Shown here one piece after another: positions 23,884-37,100 of a DNA stretch of 64,000 bases. Where the stretch lies: the NCBI GenBank assembly GCA_028023455.1, contig JAQFVV010006716.1, forward strand, positions 248,001-312,000, in the 5' to 3' direction. Position 1 is the stretch's first letter. Each line of letters starts with the position of its first letter. Made by a program: the position numbers and the translations under genes. The stretch is from Epiperipatus broadwayi. Taxonomy: Eukaryota > Onychophora > Udeonychophora > Euonychophora > Peripatidae. The notes under the pieces are model-generated. The model was not told the DNA's origin. It did no database searches and saw nothing but the letters and a program-made list of their open reading frames with translations.

Positions 23884-26739
23884 ATGTGTGATTAAATTCC
23901 AAATGCTATGTAATACTTTATTATTATTATGTGTGTAAATGAGTTAATATGTGCGTGATCATTATATCAATATTTATTAGTTAAATTAGAGTGTTCTGTT
24001 ATTAAATCTATAGGAATATTTAAACCATTTAGAAATGTTAATTTAAAATATGTGTGTGTTTTATTAGAATTATAAAATGTTTAAATTTAGTAAATAAATG
24101 TTAGTTAATAAATTATCTTTAAAATTAAACTTTATTTGTCGGTCAATTCTTTTTATCAATTCCTTTTATCAAATTCTTTTATCAACTCCTTTTACAATTC
24201 TTTTATCAAGTCTTTTAACCACTAATTAAGTATAATCTATTAGTGATTACAAACAACTGAGCTAGTTGTGGATTTAGGCGTTGAGTTAGTGGCTACTGAT
24301 CAACGTGCGTTGTCTATTCTTTTAGTATTCTTTTAGAAAAAGCAGCTGACACTCGTGGTTATATACAAACAAAAAAGTGCTTTGGATGTGGTGTTCAACT
24401 CAACAGCCGAGAAGAAGCTATGTCCTGGAAATGTAACATTAGTTATATACTTTATAGCTATCGTTTGGGCATACATACTCTCCGAGTATATTCTTCTCTG
24501 CCTAAGAGACCGGTGTTTCGAATGCACATATTCGAACTCGGTTCAATATATATATATATATTGTAGGAGTATATATATACTCATGCATACATATAATCAA
24601 TATGTATACATTATATTTGTATTCTTATTATATTTATAAAAATAAATATATAATTTAGTAAGTTAGTATTTTTCATTCTTTAAAATGAACAAATGTTGTT
24701 GAGAAATGACGGTTGACAAGGTAACCTCTGGGTTCAAATAATTTATAGAAAATGAAATTAACTTAGTATTTTAATATCGAATTGTATTGTAACAATGTAG
24801 AATGTATGCTTCAGCAAGCTCATGCAGCATGATATAAAGAATTATAGATTAAGGATTCTATTTTTTGTCAGCTATAATCCTCATAAAAACTTATACTGTG
24901 TTCAATTTAAAAGAACAGTGTATAGTATAAAATCTATATTTTGAATGACTTAATACTTATTAGAAGAAATTTCTAATATTTTTTTAAAGAAAGTAATTTC
25001 TAAATTACTTGGTTAGAATATATTTTTGTGTTCGATAAAAAATCATTCTAATCAGAGTTCTAATTGTAAACTTCATTTTAAAAAGAACATGTTTATAAAA
25101 ACTTCAACTAAATTTAATGTACTTTACATTATAAGGAAAATGCAAAGTGGGTAGAACACTAATTTATCGTGGGATATATAGAATGCACTTGCCTAGTCAA
25201 ATATATATATGTGTGAATAACATCTTATGCTGAATGCCTATAAAGTTATATAAAAGTTAGATCTTCAAAATGGAATTATAATTGTTAATAAAGGAACTGT
25301 GTATTAACAAGCTGAAATCTACATACAAAGAGGAAACTAAATATCAACTTGAAATATCCTATTATTTTCTTTAATGTTTAACAATGAATGAATTAAAAAT
25401 TGCATCTTCAAAGGATTATCATTTGCGAATTCCAGGAATATCTGAGACTATTGTATTAACTTTTATAAATACCATTTAAATTTTTTGAAAATTATAATTG
25501 GGAAAGATTAATTTCATTTCCTTTATTATTGTATTCATTTCATTAAATAAATGAATAATAAGTGAGAATTAATAATTTAAATTATTTTTATTTCTATTTA
25601 TGATTAATAAAGATTTAGATATAGGTTAAGAAATATTAATATGGGAAAGAGATAAAGTGAACATGGAGGTAAGAGATTAAATTATTTTTAAATTCACATA
25701 CTATTATTTTCTATGACATGTCACTACATTGTTTATACTAATCCAAATAGTCTAATAACCATAATGTATGATAAATGGATAAATGACTAACATTGATATG
25801 AAATATATATTTTTATATTAATAAACATAAATTACTTACAATCATTTTAACGAATGAAAATATTATATATAAATGATTGGATTATTATTTGTATAATCTA
25901 ATTATTATAGAATAGTGTTAATATAAAAGTCTTAATATCTAGATACTTATATTTGATATATGTTGTAAAATCATGTAGTGTTATAAGTTAAAAAATAAAA
26001 ATATATCTACTGTAAATAAATAGAATATTTATATTTTTTAATATAAGGAAATAGATATATAAATAATTTTTATATATTGTAAAATTTAAGTTATTTATTT
26101 GTTAAATAAATAATTATTATGTTTTTTTATATTAAATTAAATGAAGTCTTTAATTTTATTTTATTTAATTTAAAGAGTTAGTGAGATTTGTTATTAATAT
26201 TACTTTAGATTATTGATAGGAACCCTAGAAGAGAATCAATTGTTAAACTTCCCTGAGTTCGAAATCTGAGCATAATGGTTAAGTTAATTAAGGTCAAAAT
26301 TGATTTGATGTGGTTTAGATATAATAATTTATTAATAATAAGTTATTTTTTGGTAACAGATATAGTTTTATATCAAAATTAAATCACATCATCCATGGCA
26401 TCCTATATGAAGACCTTAAATCTGACTATAGTGAGATGCGACTGCTTTAACTTATTTTGTTGAGAGAATGCATACCGTTACAATATATATATATACACAA
26501 CTAAAGGAGTGAGATGGACATGAGGTTTGAACAGGGTTAGTAGATAGAACCATGAAGCTCAATCTTAAGCTAAGATTGATTGCTTCAGTACATGCTCCAA
26601 AAATGCTCACAACTTTTTTGACAATGATGCTTGGAATTGTTAAAGATGATTTAATGACACAGGGATGAAGATAAATTCAGGTTTTATGATAACATTTTTA
26701 ATTTAATTCAATTAAAAAAAAAGTTGAAATTCACCTTCT
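23884..26739. other. intergenic DNA, no gene seen
   Basis: 24.12-24.21 kb repeats CTTTTATCAA-like words several times. 24.35-24.64 kb has open frames on both strands over a less AT-rich patch but no recognisable protein. TA runs lie near 24550 and 26485. Confidence 0.4.
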
Positions 26740-27655
26740 CATATTCTGAATTATCATTATGTTAAGAATTGTGCTGTTTTTACTAAAGCAGAAGATGATT
26801 TACAAAATGATTTTAATTTTTTAAATGTAACTTATAAATGTGAAATAAAAACTGATGTTAAATAAAAGATGCATAATTGCTCCAATATTGCTTCAGTATT
26901 TCTGGCAATAAATCAGAAATCAAGATGTGATACATGTTTAAGGGTGGAATTTTATTTAAGTCAATTAAAGTTAAAAAAACTTTTTTTTTTTCTAACAGAA
27001 GAAAAATTATCACCAAATTTTAGCCTGGGTGGTTATCAACTTGACAATGTAAGCCAATTTAGATAAATACCTTGGTAGTTTTATAAATAGAAACATTGTC
27101 TAATATGTTGTGATCAGCACAAAACTCCAATATGGTGTTGCTACTTTTAACAAGTTAAAAGACTATTTTATTATAGGGAAATGATTACTGCAAATAAGTT
27201 ATCTGTACAAAAATCTATTATTTTATTTAATTTATTATATGGAAGTAAGACTTGGACACCATATCAATGCAATATATAAGCCTAGAAAAGTGTCATGTAT
27301 TTAATACTTCACCAAATTTTAACAATACAATGGCAAGATCATGAAAACAATCAATATATTTTCCAACTTATAGGATATAACACTACACACCGTTATTCTG
27401 AAATCACAGCTTCATTAGATAGGGTTTTAATACAAGTCTTTTTAAAGGTGTGGTTTATAGCTAATTTAAGCAAGATTTTAAAAAAGATGTAGTTCCTATT
27501 TACATAAGGATTATCTCAAAAACAGTTAAATTAACAGTTTTCATTAAGAAAATATGCGCAGAATAGAATGTATTAGAGAGCTATAATTAGACATGGTGTT
27601 GAAATATTTCAGAATGAAAAGTTTTCTGCTGAAGAAATTTAAAAAGTGCATTGCA
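26740..27655 (+). mobile_element. decayed LINE, family C
   Basis: Scattered in different frames are remnants of the C-terminal region of a LINE reverse transcriptase: an AEDDLQ-like stretch (about 26790), NVSQF…YLGSFINRN (about 27045-27090), LLYGSKTWTPYQCNI (about 27230-27275) and KDYLK (about 27510). The order matches LINE proteins whose thumb/tail includes YLG and YGSETW motifs. It is far more decayed than the RTE copies. The 3' tail of an RTE copy starts only a few bases beyond it. Confidence 0.55.
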
Positions 27656-27662
27656 TAATATA

Positions 27663-28901
27663 ATCATCATCATCATCATCATCAACCATTATCAATCCAC
27701 TGCAGGATGAAGGTCTCTCCAAGTTCAATCCATCTTTTCCAATCTTTAGCTTCTCTTCTCCACCTCACCCCTGAACACTTTCTTATTTCATCCATCCATC
27801 TCACATGTGGTCTCTTTCTGGGTCTTTTACAATCTCTTGAAATCCAGTTTAAAATTTCAATTGTCCATCTATTATCATCTCTTCTAGTAATATGTCCAGG
27901 ACAACTCCACTTCAATCTTTTAATTTTTTCAATAAGGTCAGTAATACCTGTTTGTTCTCTTACCCATACATTGCATTTTTGATCTCTTCTTGTTACTCTC
28001 AATATGCATCTCTCCATACTTCTTTGAGTGGTTTGAAGTCTCTGTATTGCTCTTCTATTAAGTGTCCAAGTCTCAGATCCATAAGTAAGAACTGGTAAAA
28101 CGCATTTATTAAAAACCGTCCTTTTCAAACACATAGGCATATTTCTTTTTAGTATCAAGTTATCCCTATCAAAAACATTCCAACCAAGTTTAATTCTATC
28201 ATTAATTTCATCCATTATGTTTCCATGTGTATTAATAATCTGACCAAGGTATTTGTAATTGTTAACTTCTTCTAATTCATCATAATCAATATTTATTTTC
28301 ATATTTTGAGAAAATCTAATAAATATTACTTTAGTCTTTTTAACATTTATCTTTAGTCCTACTTTCCTACTTTCATCTGATAATTCCTGCAACATTTCTT
28401 GTAACTCTAAAGCATTATTTGCAAAAACAACTACATCATCTGCAAAATCTAAATGACTTAAATAATGCCCATTTACTTTTACTCCTTTAGCTTCCCATTT
28501 TAATCCACAAAATACTTCTTGCTGAACTGCTGTAAAAAGTTTTGGAGATATGGAGTCACCCTGTCTTACATCCTTCTCAATGTTGACGTTCGTACTATGA
28601 TTATGTAATCTAATTTTTGCTATTGCATTTTTATAAATATTCTTTAAAATATGACAATATCCTGGATCTATACCTTGATGATCCAATGCTTTAATGACTG
28701 AAGAAGTGTTTATAAAATCAAATGCCTTTCATAATCTACAAATCCTAAGCATAATGGTAATTCATATTCATTTGTCCTTTCTATAACTTCTCTCAATACC
28801 TGGATATAATCTACTGTACTAAAACCACTTTTAAATCCAGCTTGTTCTCTTGGTTGGTGGAAGTCCAGTGTTCTCTGTAGATGAATTGTAATTATCTTGC
28901 A
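27663..28901 (-). mobile_element. RTE-like LINE, 5'-truncated copy
   Basis: On the minus strand the copy runs from inside the RT domain (near 28901) to the (TGA)n tail at 27663-27681. AATATAAT occurs at both edges (27657-27664 and 28903-28910) and could be a short target duplication, though it is low-complexity. Confidence 0.85.
27682..28726 (-). pseudogene. RTE reverse transcriptase, C-terminal part
   Basis: An uninterrupted frame of 334 codons from 28686 (TTG of an ALDHQG context) down to the stop at 27682 remains, and it is open up to about 28726. Visible blocks are RQGDSISPKLF (motif B), the catalytic FADDVVVFA (motif C), VNNYKYLGQIIN (thumb region), YGSETWTLNRR and the terminal ETFILQWIDNG. 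Motif A lies upstream beyond a 1-base deletion in a GAAAAGGC run near 28728 that breaks the frame. Compared with the 56-59 kb copy it has many substitutions but keeps the catalytic aspartates. Without an endonuclease half it is not functional. Confidence 0.85.
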
Positions 28902-29734
28902 AAATATAATATAGAAAAATAAACAAGCATCTCGACGTATTTATGGTTTACAGTTTGGTTTGTATTGTCATATCAAAACTCATTTTTAGAACCGGTATTT
29001 TATCTTCTTTTTCTTCCTTGGAGTTAAGATGGTCAATATATGATTTCGAATGTCTGTTGTATATATATGCACCTAAGCAAAGCAAAATTGTTCTTTGTAG
29101 CTACTTTTTTTGTTTGGAGTTCAGAAAATACTTTATTTTTATTATCTTTTATTTAAAATTACTTCTAATTGGATTTAATGTTTTAAAAAAAAAAAACCTT
29201 CATTGAAAACGAATAAATAAATAAAAAATTATCTATCCCCTACAAACGTATTCTTTTTTAAATTACATTTTTATTGGTGTGCGTAAAAAAGAGTTTTTTG
29301 AAGATTCAATTATTAGAAGATAGCAAACTCGTGTAAAAGAAAAAAGGAATATAATAAATAACGGAATAAAAAAAATTGTCTTTTTAGATTAAAATGTTTA
29401 TAGAATTAAAGACTTCTGATTTTAAACTTAATCTGTTTGGAGCAAAATTACTTCAAAATTTCGTAAACAAAACTTAATGCTAAGTCGGTTTTTTTTTATT
29501 ATCGCCTCAAATAGTTAATAAAAGACTGTTGGCGATATCAAACTCCTTTACAATGAAAACTATTTTTTAAATTACATCTACACATTGACAGTGATATCTA
29601 CCATATATGTATGAGAGAATATATTAAATTGAACACGTGCGTACATTACCATCATATGACAGTCATTAGTACTCATTATCTTCTCCATGAAAGTTGATTT
29701 TGTTTTAACTAGCTAAAATCTTCCCATTAAGATC
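28902..29734. other. intergenic DNA, no gene seen
   Basis: AT-rich; the 87-codon frame at 28943-29206 is low-complexity and hydrophobic by composition. No repeat recognised. Confidence 0.4.
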
Positions 29735-30030
29735 GATTTTTTTAGAAAACCGATCAAATCACCCAATATTAACCGTAAATGAATCTCTAATGATTTTTAG
29801 CTTGAGGGTACCTGGAATATCTGTCCTTGTATTATATATATATATGCGTGAAATGAATCGATCAAATCATCCCTGTAAATGAATATCTGACCAATTTTTG
29901 TATGAGGGTTATCTGAACTGTATGTGCGTGTATAAAACACATATACGTGCATAGAAATGAAGATTATTCTACTATCATTAAGGCCTTTTTTTTTACAAAA
30001 CTGATCAAGTCACACAACATTGCCTGCGCA
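29735..30030. repeat. degenerate tandem repeat, ~115 bp unit
   Basis: The order CGATCAAATCA-CCC, GTAAATGAAT, a TATCTG word and a TATATGCGTG-like word occurs at about 29735-29850 and 29855-29960, with a third partial start (CTGATCAAGTCAC) at 30001. The copies have diverged. The RTE fragment at 30048 lies within this array's right side. Confidence 0.45.
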
Positions 30031-30047
30031 GGTTTAATATATTATCA

Positions 30048-30382
30048 ACATCATCATTTTTGTCTACCTACTGCAGGATAAAGGTTTTTCCAAGTTCAAC
30101 ACATCAGATTTCTAGCCTATCTTTTCCACATTACTCAAATCCACTTTCTTATCTCATCCATCTATTTCACATGTGGTCTTTTTCTAGGTCTTTTACAATC
30201 TCTTGGAATACACTTTAAGATTTCAACTTATCTATTATTGTCTCTAGCAATATGTTCAGCACAACTCCACTTTATTTTCTTAAATATTAAATGATGTCAA
30301 TAACACCTGTTTGTTCTCTCACCCATGTATTTTGTTTTGGATCTCTTCTTGTTATTCCTAATATGTATCTCTTCATACTTCG
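30048..30382 (-). mobile_element. RTE-like LINE fragment
   Basis: Matches the last ~330 bp of the RTE coding region on the minus strand (complement of GETFILQW near the left edge and the TRRDQK region on the right). Several indels; no open frame. Confidence 0.8.
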
Positions 30383-31287
30383 TGAATATAAATGAAGATT
30401 ATAATATGTACAGATAGTACATGAATAAATTGTTTCATTTTTATTATTAAGTTACTCTAGAAAATCCGCATATGCAAATCATATCAATTATGCAAAAAAG
30501 GAAGAATTATGCATACATGGTCTTTTGTATAAAAAACGCGCTAGGATTTATGAAGCGGAATATAAGAAAATTTGATTCGCGTATTACAGTAGCAACTGAT
30601 TGTCTGCATAACGATAATAATAGTTTATAACTGACTTCTGTTCCTAACAGATATGCATATATTACAGTTATATCTAAATGAATGCCTGAGGGACGCATTG
30701 CAATAAATTATATATAGAGAGAGCGTGTAGAACCTGACACACATGGAGAAGTTTATTAATAGACTGTAGAGATTTCTACTGATAATTGTTTTCTACTCTT
30801 CATTTTTTTTCCTATTTTGTTACTGATATTAAATAAATTTATTTTGATATCACAAAGTTGTAATTAAATTTATTTAAAAGTTACAGGTACATTGTAAAAG
30901 CAAAACATGTTTGGCTCTAAACCTTGAAAAGACTGGATAATGATATTTTTGCCATTACTGTTTCTCATGAGAGTGCACTATAAGATACTCTTTATTTAAA
31001 CTTGCCTTATAATGAAATTCTGGCATAGTAATTCACAATACCTATGACTTAGATTCCTATCTTACCTAAATTAATATGATTTTTTTTTTCATGTGATATA
31101 GAATTTTTAACACGATTGTTCATAAAACAATAAGGAAACTCTCATGATTCCTACCATCCTCATCAATTGATAAATTTAATGAATACTATAGTTTTTTAAA
31201 TTACAGCTCTATGAATGGTTGTTGGAAAAATTTTTGCCTTGCAGTGCACTATTTCAATGCTGTTTTTTTTTTTTTTTGCCTTATATA
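30383..31287. other. intergenic DNA, no gene seen
   Basis: AT-rich; contains a T-run near 31265. Nothing else supported. Confidence 0.4.
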
Positions 31288-31631
31288 TATCATTATCATT
31301 TTCGACCATTATCAATAACATTGCAGAATGAACGACTCTCAAAGTTCAATCCAACTTCTCCTATTTTTTAATCTTTTTTTTCCAAATTACTTCAACACAC
31401 CCCCTTGTTTCATTCATCCATCTCACATGTGGTCTTTTTCTATATCTTTTACAATTTATTTGAATGCAGTTTAAGATTTCACCTCTCCTCTATTATCATC
31501 TCTACTAAAAATATGTCCAGCCCAACTCCACATTAGTCTCTTAATTTTTTCAATGATGTCAGTAACACATGTTTCTTTTCTCACCCATGCATTTCCATTT
31601 ATGTCTGTTCTTGTTATTCCTAAAATACATC
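31288..31631 (-). mobile_element. RTE-like LINE fragment
   Basis: A decayed minus-strand copy of the final ~340 bp of the RTE coding region; the (TGA)n tail is eroded to ATCATTATCATT at the left edge. It lies 250 bp from, and points against, the plus-strand copy starting at 31882. Confidence 0.8.
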
Positions 31632-31881
31632 TTATAAAATATAAAACACTTTGACTAAAAGCCTTTTCAGTTATTTAGCAACAATTAGTTTGAAAATAAT
31701 CGAATTATCTCTGTTCCTAATTCTTTATGCATTGATTAATATACTTTCTATAGCTATTTGTATTTCTTGACAATAATTTCTATCAGTTTCAACTAACCTG
31801 AAGTTTTATCAGAGCTATGATATTTAAACATATATGATCACATAATTATGACCATTTTAATACATAGAAATTTTAGTAATT

Positions 31882-32469
31882 ATGAGTGTAATATGAAAAT
31901 AACTGACACATTTTTAAAAACTGCAACAAAGATAGCTGGTAGAAAAAAGCAGCAATTGACCAATAAAATTTCTACTGAGACTAGAGAATTTATGAAGAAA
32001 AGAAGGAATATGTAAATATATAAAAACCATCCATTAAGAAGAATTGAATATCTCAAATTTTGTAAAATGGTGCAGAAAAGAGGTGAAAATGATATAAGAA
32101 AGTATAACTGTGAACTAGCAAGAAAAGCTGCTGAAGAGAATAAAAGTCTCAAGAGTATAAAACAACATTTTGGTATTGGTATGAAATTTATATCTGCAAT
32201 AAGAAAAAAAAAGATGGAATTATTACTAAAAAGAGAGATGACATCATGAAATGGGTAGAAGACTTCTATCAAGAATTATATAGTAATAAAGAACAAGTAT
32301 GTCCTATATCTATTACATCTTCAGAATTGCCCAGAATTTTAAATGAAGATTTGAGACATGCAATTAAATGTATGAAAAAAGAAAAGGCTCCAGGTAATGA
32401 TGGAATTATAATTGATATATTAAAAAAAGCAGGTGAAGAAATAGAAAAAGATTTAGCTAAGTTATATAC
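31882..32469 (+). pseudogene. RTE LINE, linker and RT start (left part of a split copy)
   Basis: Aligns with 57497-58076 of the best copy: the basic linker between endonuclease and RT, then [15 protein letters not shown] (start of the RT domain). Open segments survive in two frames (32067-32249 and 32246-32481), with an A-run indel between them near 32210. The match stops abruptly at ATAC, 32466-32469, and resumes at 35752, so this and the next RTE segment are one element split by an insertion. The endonuclease half is missing. Confidence 0.8.
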
Positions 32470-35007
32470 TGTAACCATCGGAATTGTTGAATGCTGTATT
32501 CCATTTAAATTGAAAAAAGAAGGCCCAAAATGTTGGTGCCAATTTGTAACTGATTGAATTGATGGATGTAGGTGATGGTTAGGATGATCAATCTGATCTG
32601 ATAAAAAAAATCTAAAAATCTAATTTAAATTAATCTGGTCTAGCTCAATCGGGTCGCCGTTATGTAATAAACCATCACAAAGCACAAATAATCTCTCTTA
32701 AAGTTTAATTTACTTAAGTTATATGTGAAATGAAGGAATAATGAGACTATCTGCTCCAGACATCAACAAATCCATCACAATTACAACATAAATTGCAAAG
32801 AGCAGTGAAACCAACTACTATTGCCCTAAACAATAATATAGGATTAGGCTAACTACTTGATTGGCAATCTAATCAAAATCAAATCCAATTAATAACTAAA
32901 ACAGATTCCAATATATATTTTATTAGCCTGTTACTGTTATAATAATTTAAATCTACTTTATTATTTAAAGATGCTGCCTTTTTAACTTAATGGATAAGCT
33001 TCTAAGTACCTGTAATAGTACTTTACAAAACATTTTTTTACATATAGACATTATTTAAATATCAAAACAAAATAATACTTGAACCCAAATATATACATAT
33101 CTATTTTAATAAACGCTAAATAGAAAGATAAACACTCGTGTCAATAAGCGATATATAATTCTTTCTACTTCAATCTCTAATTAATAATTTTCTGTGGGCA
33201 TCAACTGGTTTTATTATAATTTTATAAACACTTTGAAAATTTATGCACTCACTTAAATGTTTAAACAAATTAATATACGTCTATGGTTTACTAAGAAGCT
33301 ACAAAATAATTTATAAATAATTTATAAATATCTTCCAATAAAGTGATGCTTAATTAGTGCTTCGTTTATGTTTTAAAATAGAATACTTCACTGGAGTTTA
33401 ATATCAACACTCTATTAGCTCATCTCTAACTCTATAATGTCCAACCACATTACATAAAAGACATATCAAGTTTCTATTGGATGTTTATTCACCTGTGAGT
33501 ATTAATACAATCTGTTTGAAATTTTAAACAATTGAATAAAAATTGACCGGCAACAATTAAAACATATGATTATAATTGATATTTATACAAATCAAAACAA
33601 TATTATTCAATTAAATCGGTCAATGAAGTTTATTCTCTTCATTTTATAGGAGTTTAAGAAAAATATCCAAGACGAATTATTCTGAACCAAACGATAAAGT
33701 ACGATCTATTTAGATTTTTATGACGGAATCAGACGAACATGAAATGATTGACTTTGTAATATTAACTAAGATAAATGAGAGTATATATATATAATATTCG
33801 AATGCAAATGTAAATATAAAATTCATATGGAAACAAAATAAAATACTAATAAGCAAAACATACCTTATCTTATATTCTAATTCACTTACCAAGCTGAGTT
33901 TGAATCTTGTTACTTAAATAGCTACGTCGTCGTCTTATGCAATCCAAATAAAACAAAATAATTAAACTAGTCTTGATATTTAAATTAACTCAATTTATTG
34001 GATTATATAAAAGAAAATTAACAAGATTAATGATAAAATACATCGGAAATGACTTTATATTTTAGATTGGTTGACTAAATAAAAATGATAAAATTGCTAT
34101 GTGTATCTCTAAATGTGTTGCGACAACGATAACGACAAAAAAAAAATGAATGAGTAAATGAAGGGAAAGGCTTTTGGGATATTTTGCTGAAAAATTTACA
34201 TATAACCGATACCAAAGATGTGAAATAGGACGGTATCAAAATCTATTTGTTTATCAAAATAATAACGGATAAATGAATATAAAATAATAAATATATTTGA
34301 GTCTTTCCGATCATTTTCATTTAATAAATTATATTACTTTTAGAGATAATTAAAAAAAAATCATCCCCTTTTATTACATATAAAAAAAAAAAAATTAATA
34401 CACGCACATTTTATATATAAAAAAAATCATACCATATATATCTGAGTCTGTTCGTTCACTATTTATTTGCCCATTGATTGACTTCAGTTCTTATGGTGTA
34501 AAGAGAAGTTTCTTTGTCAGAAATAATAATCGTAAACTTTATAATGCTTCACTAAAAGTTTTCTTTTTCCGTCTGAAGAGGTGAGTGCACTTTGATTAGC
34601 CCTTTTATGATGTGAATTGATCCAGTTGTTCCATGTTCCTTTACTCGTGAGACGATGTTTACGCAAATCCATTTTTTTTTTCAAAACAGAAATATCTTTG
34701 TTTTCTTTTTTTTTTTTTTTTAAATTAAAAATAGCCGACTTTTTTTTTTTTTATAAAGCATTTTTTTTTTTTTTACTTCATAGGTTTCTTTTTTTTTTTA
34801 CACTTTGCTGCCGCTTCCCCGGAAACTTTTCGCAACTGCCCTCTAAATGATTGAACGGGCAGATAATTCCACTATTTTTCCATGTTTTATGGTTTTACAC
34901 ACAAAAAAAAAAATATTGAAAAACTTTATTTGTTAAGACACAGAAAATAGGTCTGTCCTTGACTATAGCAAAATGATGAAAAAAAATCCTGTTATATTCT
35001 GTCGCGT

Positions 35008-35085
35008 CTTTTTTTTATAGGTTCTCTTTCTGACGTTTCTCGTATCTTTTTTTTATAGGTTCTCTTTCTGATGTTTCTTGTATCT
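35008..35085. repeat. 2-unit tandem repeat, ~38 bp
   Basis: TCTTTTTTTTATAGGTTCTC followed by TTTCTGA(C/T)GTTTCT(C/T)GTA occurs twice in direct succession. Confidence 0.8.
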
Positions 35086-35684
35086 TGACGACCATCCAAT
35101 ATTACTCAAATAAACCTCAATTTTATCAATTTTTTTTATAGTAGTTTTCGCGCGGTTTGTAAGGTAAGTTTGGAGAAAAAGATACATGAAAATTAAATCC
35201 AAATTCGATTACAATTTTTTTATTATTTACAAACCAAAATACAAAATTGATATAACAACCTTTTATTTACTTGATAAACATCAATAATTTACACATATCT
35301 ATATTTTTTAATAATAATATTTTTTTAAATTAATTTATAAACAAATATACACAACATAAAAACATTGAACTGTATGTAATAATGTTACTATGGTGACTGC
35401 ATTCATATATGAGATATGTAAAATAATATCGATCCTATTTAGGTAAACTTATATTGTACTGAATTGTTTGTTTTGTTTTTTTTAAAATAAATTTATTTAT
35501 TTATATGTTTTTCTTAAGTTTGATTATAGTGAAGTTATTTTTATTTTAAAGCTAGAATCAACAGTATATAATTCTATTTAAAAGCTTTAAGGTTGCCATG
35601 GTGATCAAATTTAAATTTACATTTCCAAGATCTTACATTATCTATCTATTAAGCAAAGGAAAAATCAAATAAGATCAACAAACT

Positions 35685-35689
35685 TCTTT

Positions 35690-35717
<28 letters not shown>
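35685..35717. repeat. (TTTA)n microsatellite
   Basis: About eight TTTA units just before the right end of the 3.28-kb insertion. Confidence 0.9.
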
Positions 35718-35720
<3 letters not shown>

Positions 35721-35751
35721 TATACCTGGATCATCAATCTGAACATTCACA

Positions 35752-37095
35752 ATACCAAATGTCTAAATGATAAATATGTACCAGATGATTGGAAGAATGC
35801 AGTAATAATATTAATATTTAAAAAAGGTGATAAAGAATATATTAGAAATTACAGACCTATCAGACTTTTATCAGTTTTATACAAAAATTTCACCAAGATA
35901 ATTACAACTCGTCTACAGAGAACATTAGATTTTCACCAACCAAGAGAACAAGCTGGATTTAAAAGTGGTTTTAGTACAGTAGATAATATTCATGTATTGA
36001 GAGAAGTTATAGAAAGGACAAATGAATATGAGTTGTCATTATGTTTTGGATTTGTAGATTATGAGAAGTCATTTGATTCTATAAACATTTCTTCAGTGAT
36101 TAAAGCATTGGATCATCAAGGTATAGATCCAGGATATTGTCATATTTTAAAGAATATTTATAAAAATGCAACAACGAAAATTACATTACGTAATGATACT
36201 GGGAAAGTCAACATTGAGAAGGGTTTAAGATAGGGTGACTCCATATCTCCAAAACTTTTTACGGCAGTGCTTCAAAAAATATTTTGTGAACTAAAATGGA
36301 AAGCTAAAGGAGTGAAAGTAAATGGAGATTATTTAAGTTTTTTTTTGCAAATAATGCTTTAGAGCTGCAGGAAATGTTGCAGGAGTTATCAGATGAAAGT
36401 ACAAATGTAGGACTAAAGATAAATGTTAAAAAGACTAAAGTAATGTTTAATGGATTTTCTCAAAATATGAAAATAAAGATCGATTATGAGTTAGCAAAAG
36501 TTAACAGTTACAAATACCTTGGTCAGATTATTAATACAGATGGAAACATAATGGATGAAAATAATCATAGAATTAAACTTGGTTGGAGTGCTTTTGGTAA
36601 AAATAACTTGATACTAAAAGGAAATATGTCTTTGTGTTTGAAAAGGAACATCTTTAATAAATGGGTTTTACCAGTTCTTGCTTATGGATCTGAGATCTTG
36701 GACACTCAATAGAAGAGCAATACAGATACTTCAAACCACTCAAAGAAGTATGGAGAGATGCATGTTGGGAGTAACTAGAAGAGATCAAAAACACAATATA
36801 TGGCTAAGAGAACAAACAGGTGTTACTAACCTCATTGAAAAAATTAAAAAACTGAAGTGGAATTGGGCTGGACATATTGCTAGAAGAGATGATAATAGAT
36901 GGACAATTGAAATCTTAAACCAAATTCCATAAGATTGTAAAAGACCTAGAAAGAGGCAACATGCGAGATAAATGGATGAAATAGGAAATTGTGGAAGGGT
37001 GATGTGGAGACAAGAAGCTAAAAATCACAAAAGATGGATTGAACTTGGAGAGACCTTCATCCTGCAGTGGATTTATAATAGTTGAGGATGATGAT
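35752..37095 (+). pseudogene. RTE reverse transcriptase (right part of the split copy)
   Basis: Continues from the left part at 31882-32469. Frames at 35997-36233, 36374-36712 and 36678-36932 give VDYEKSFDS (motif A), the pre-thumb NSYKYLGQIIN block, LNRRAIQ and VTRRDQK. Motif C is lost: a deletion near 36340 removes the FADD region. There is a TAG at 36231-36233 in the motif B region and a frameshift near 36690. The copy ends in GAGGATGATGATGA at 37083-37096. Clearly inactive. Confidence 0.85.
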
Positions 37096-37100
37096 GATAA

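Larger units (their letters stand above)
32470..35751. mobile_element. 3.28-kb insertion within an RTE copy, unclassified
   Basis: The segment separates two halves of one RTE copy and is flanked by a 4-bp repeat ATAC (32466-32469 and 35752-35755); the paralogous empty site at about 58073 has a single ATAC. It begins TGTAACC and ends TTCACA, giving TG…CA ends as in LTR retrotransposons. I see no reverse transcriptase, integrase or obvious long direct repeats. Inside are long T-runs (34.67-34.80 kb), a 2-unit tandem repeat at 35008-35085 and (TTTA)n at 35685-35717. It may be a decayed LTR element or composite. Confidence 0.6.

Noticed and set aside
23358-23902. 177-179-codon frames on both strands
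   Set aside because: They span the 500-N gap and contain no real sequence.
27707-28098. plus-strand frames of 68-91 codons
   Set aside because: Antisense shadows of the RTE reverse transcriptase on the minus strand.
34617-34850. 77-codon phenylalanine-rich frame
   Set aside because: It is driven by T-runs inside the 3.28-kb insertion.
32470-35751. calling the insertion an LTR retrotransposon outright
   Set aside because: TG…CA ends and a 4-bp duplication fit, but no long terminal repeats, primer-binding site or pol domains could be shown.
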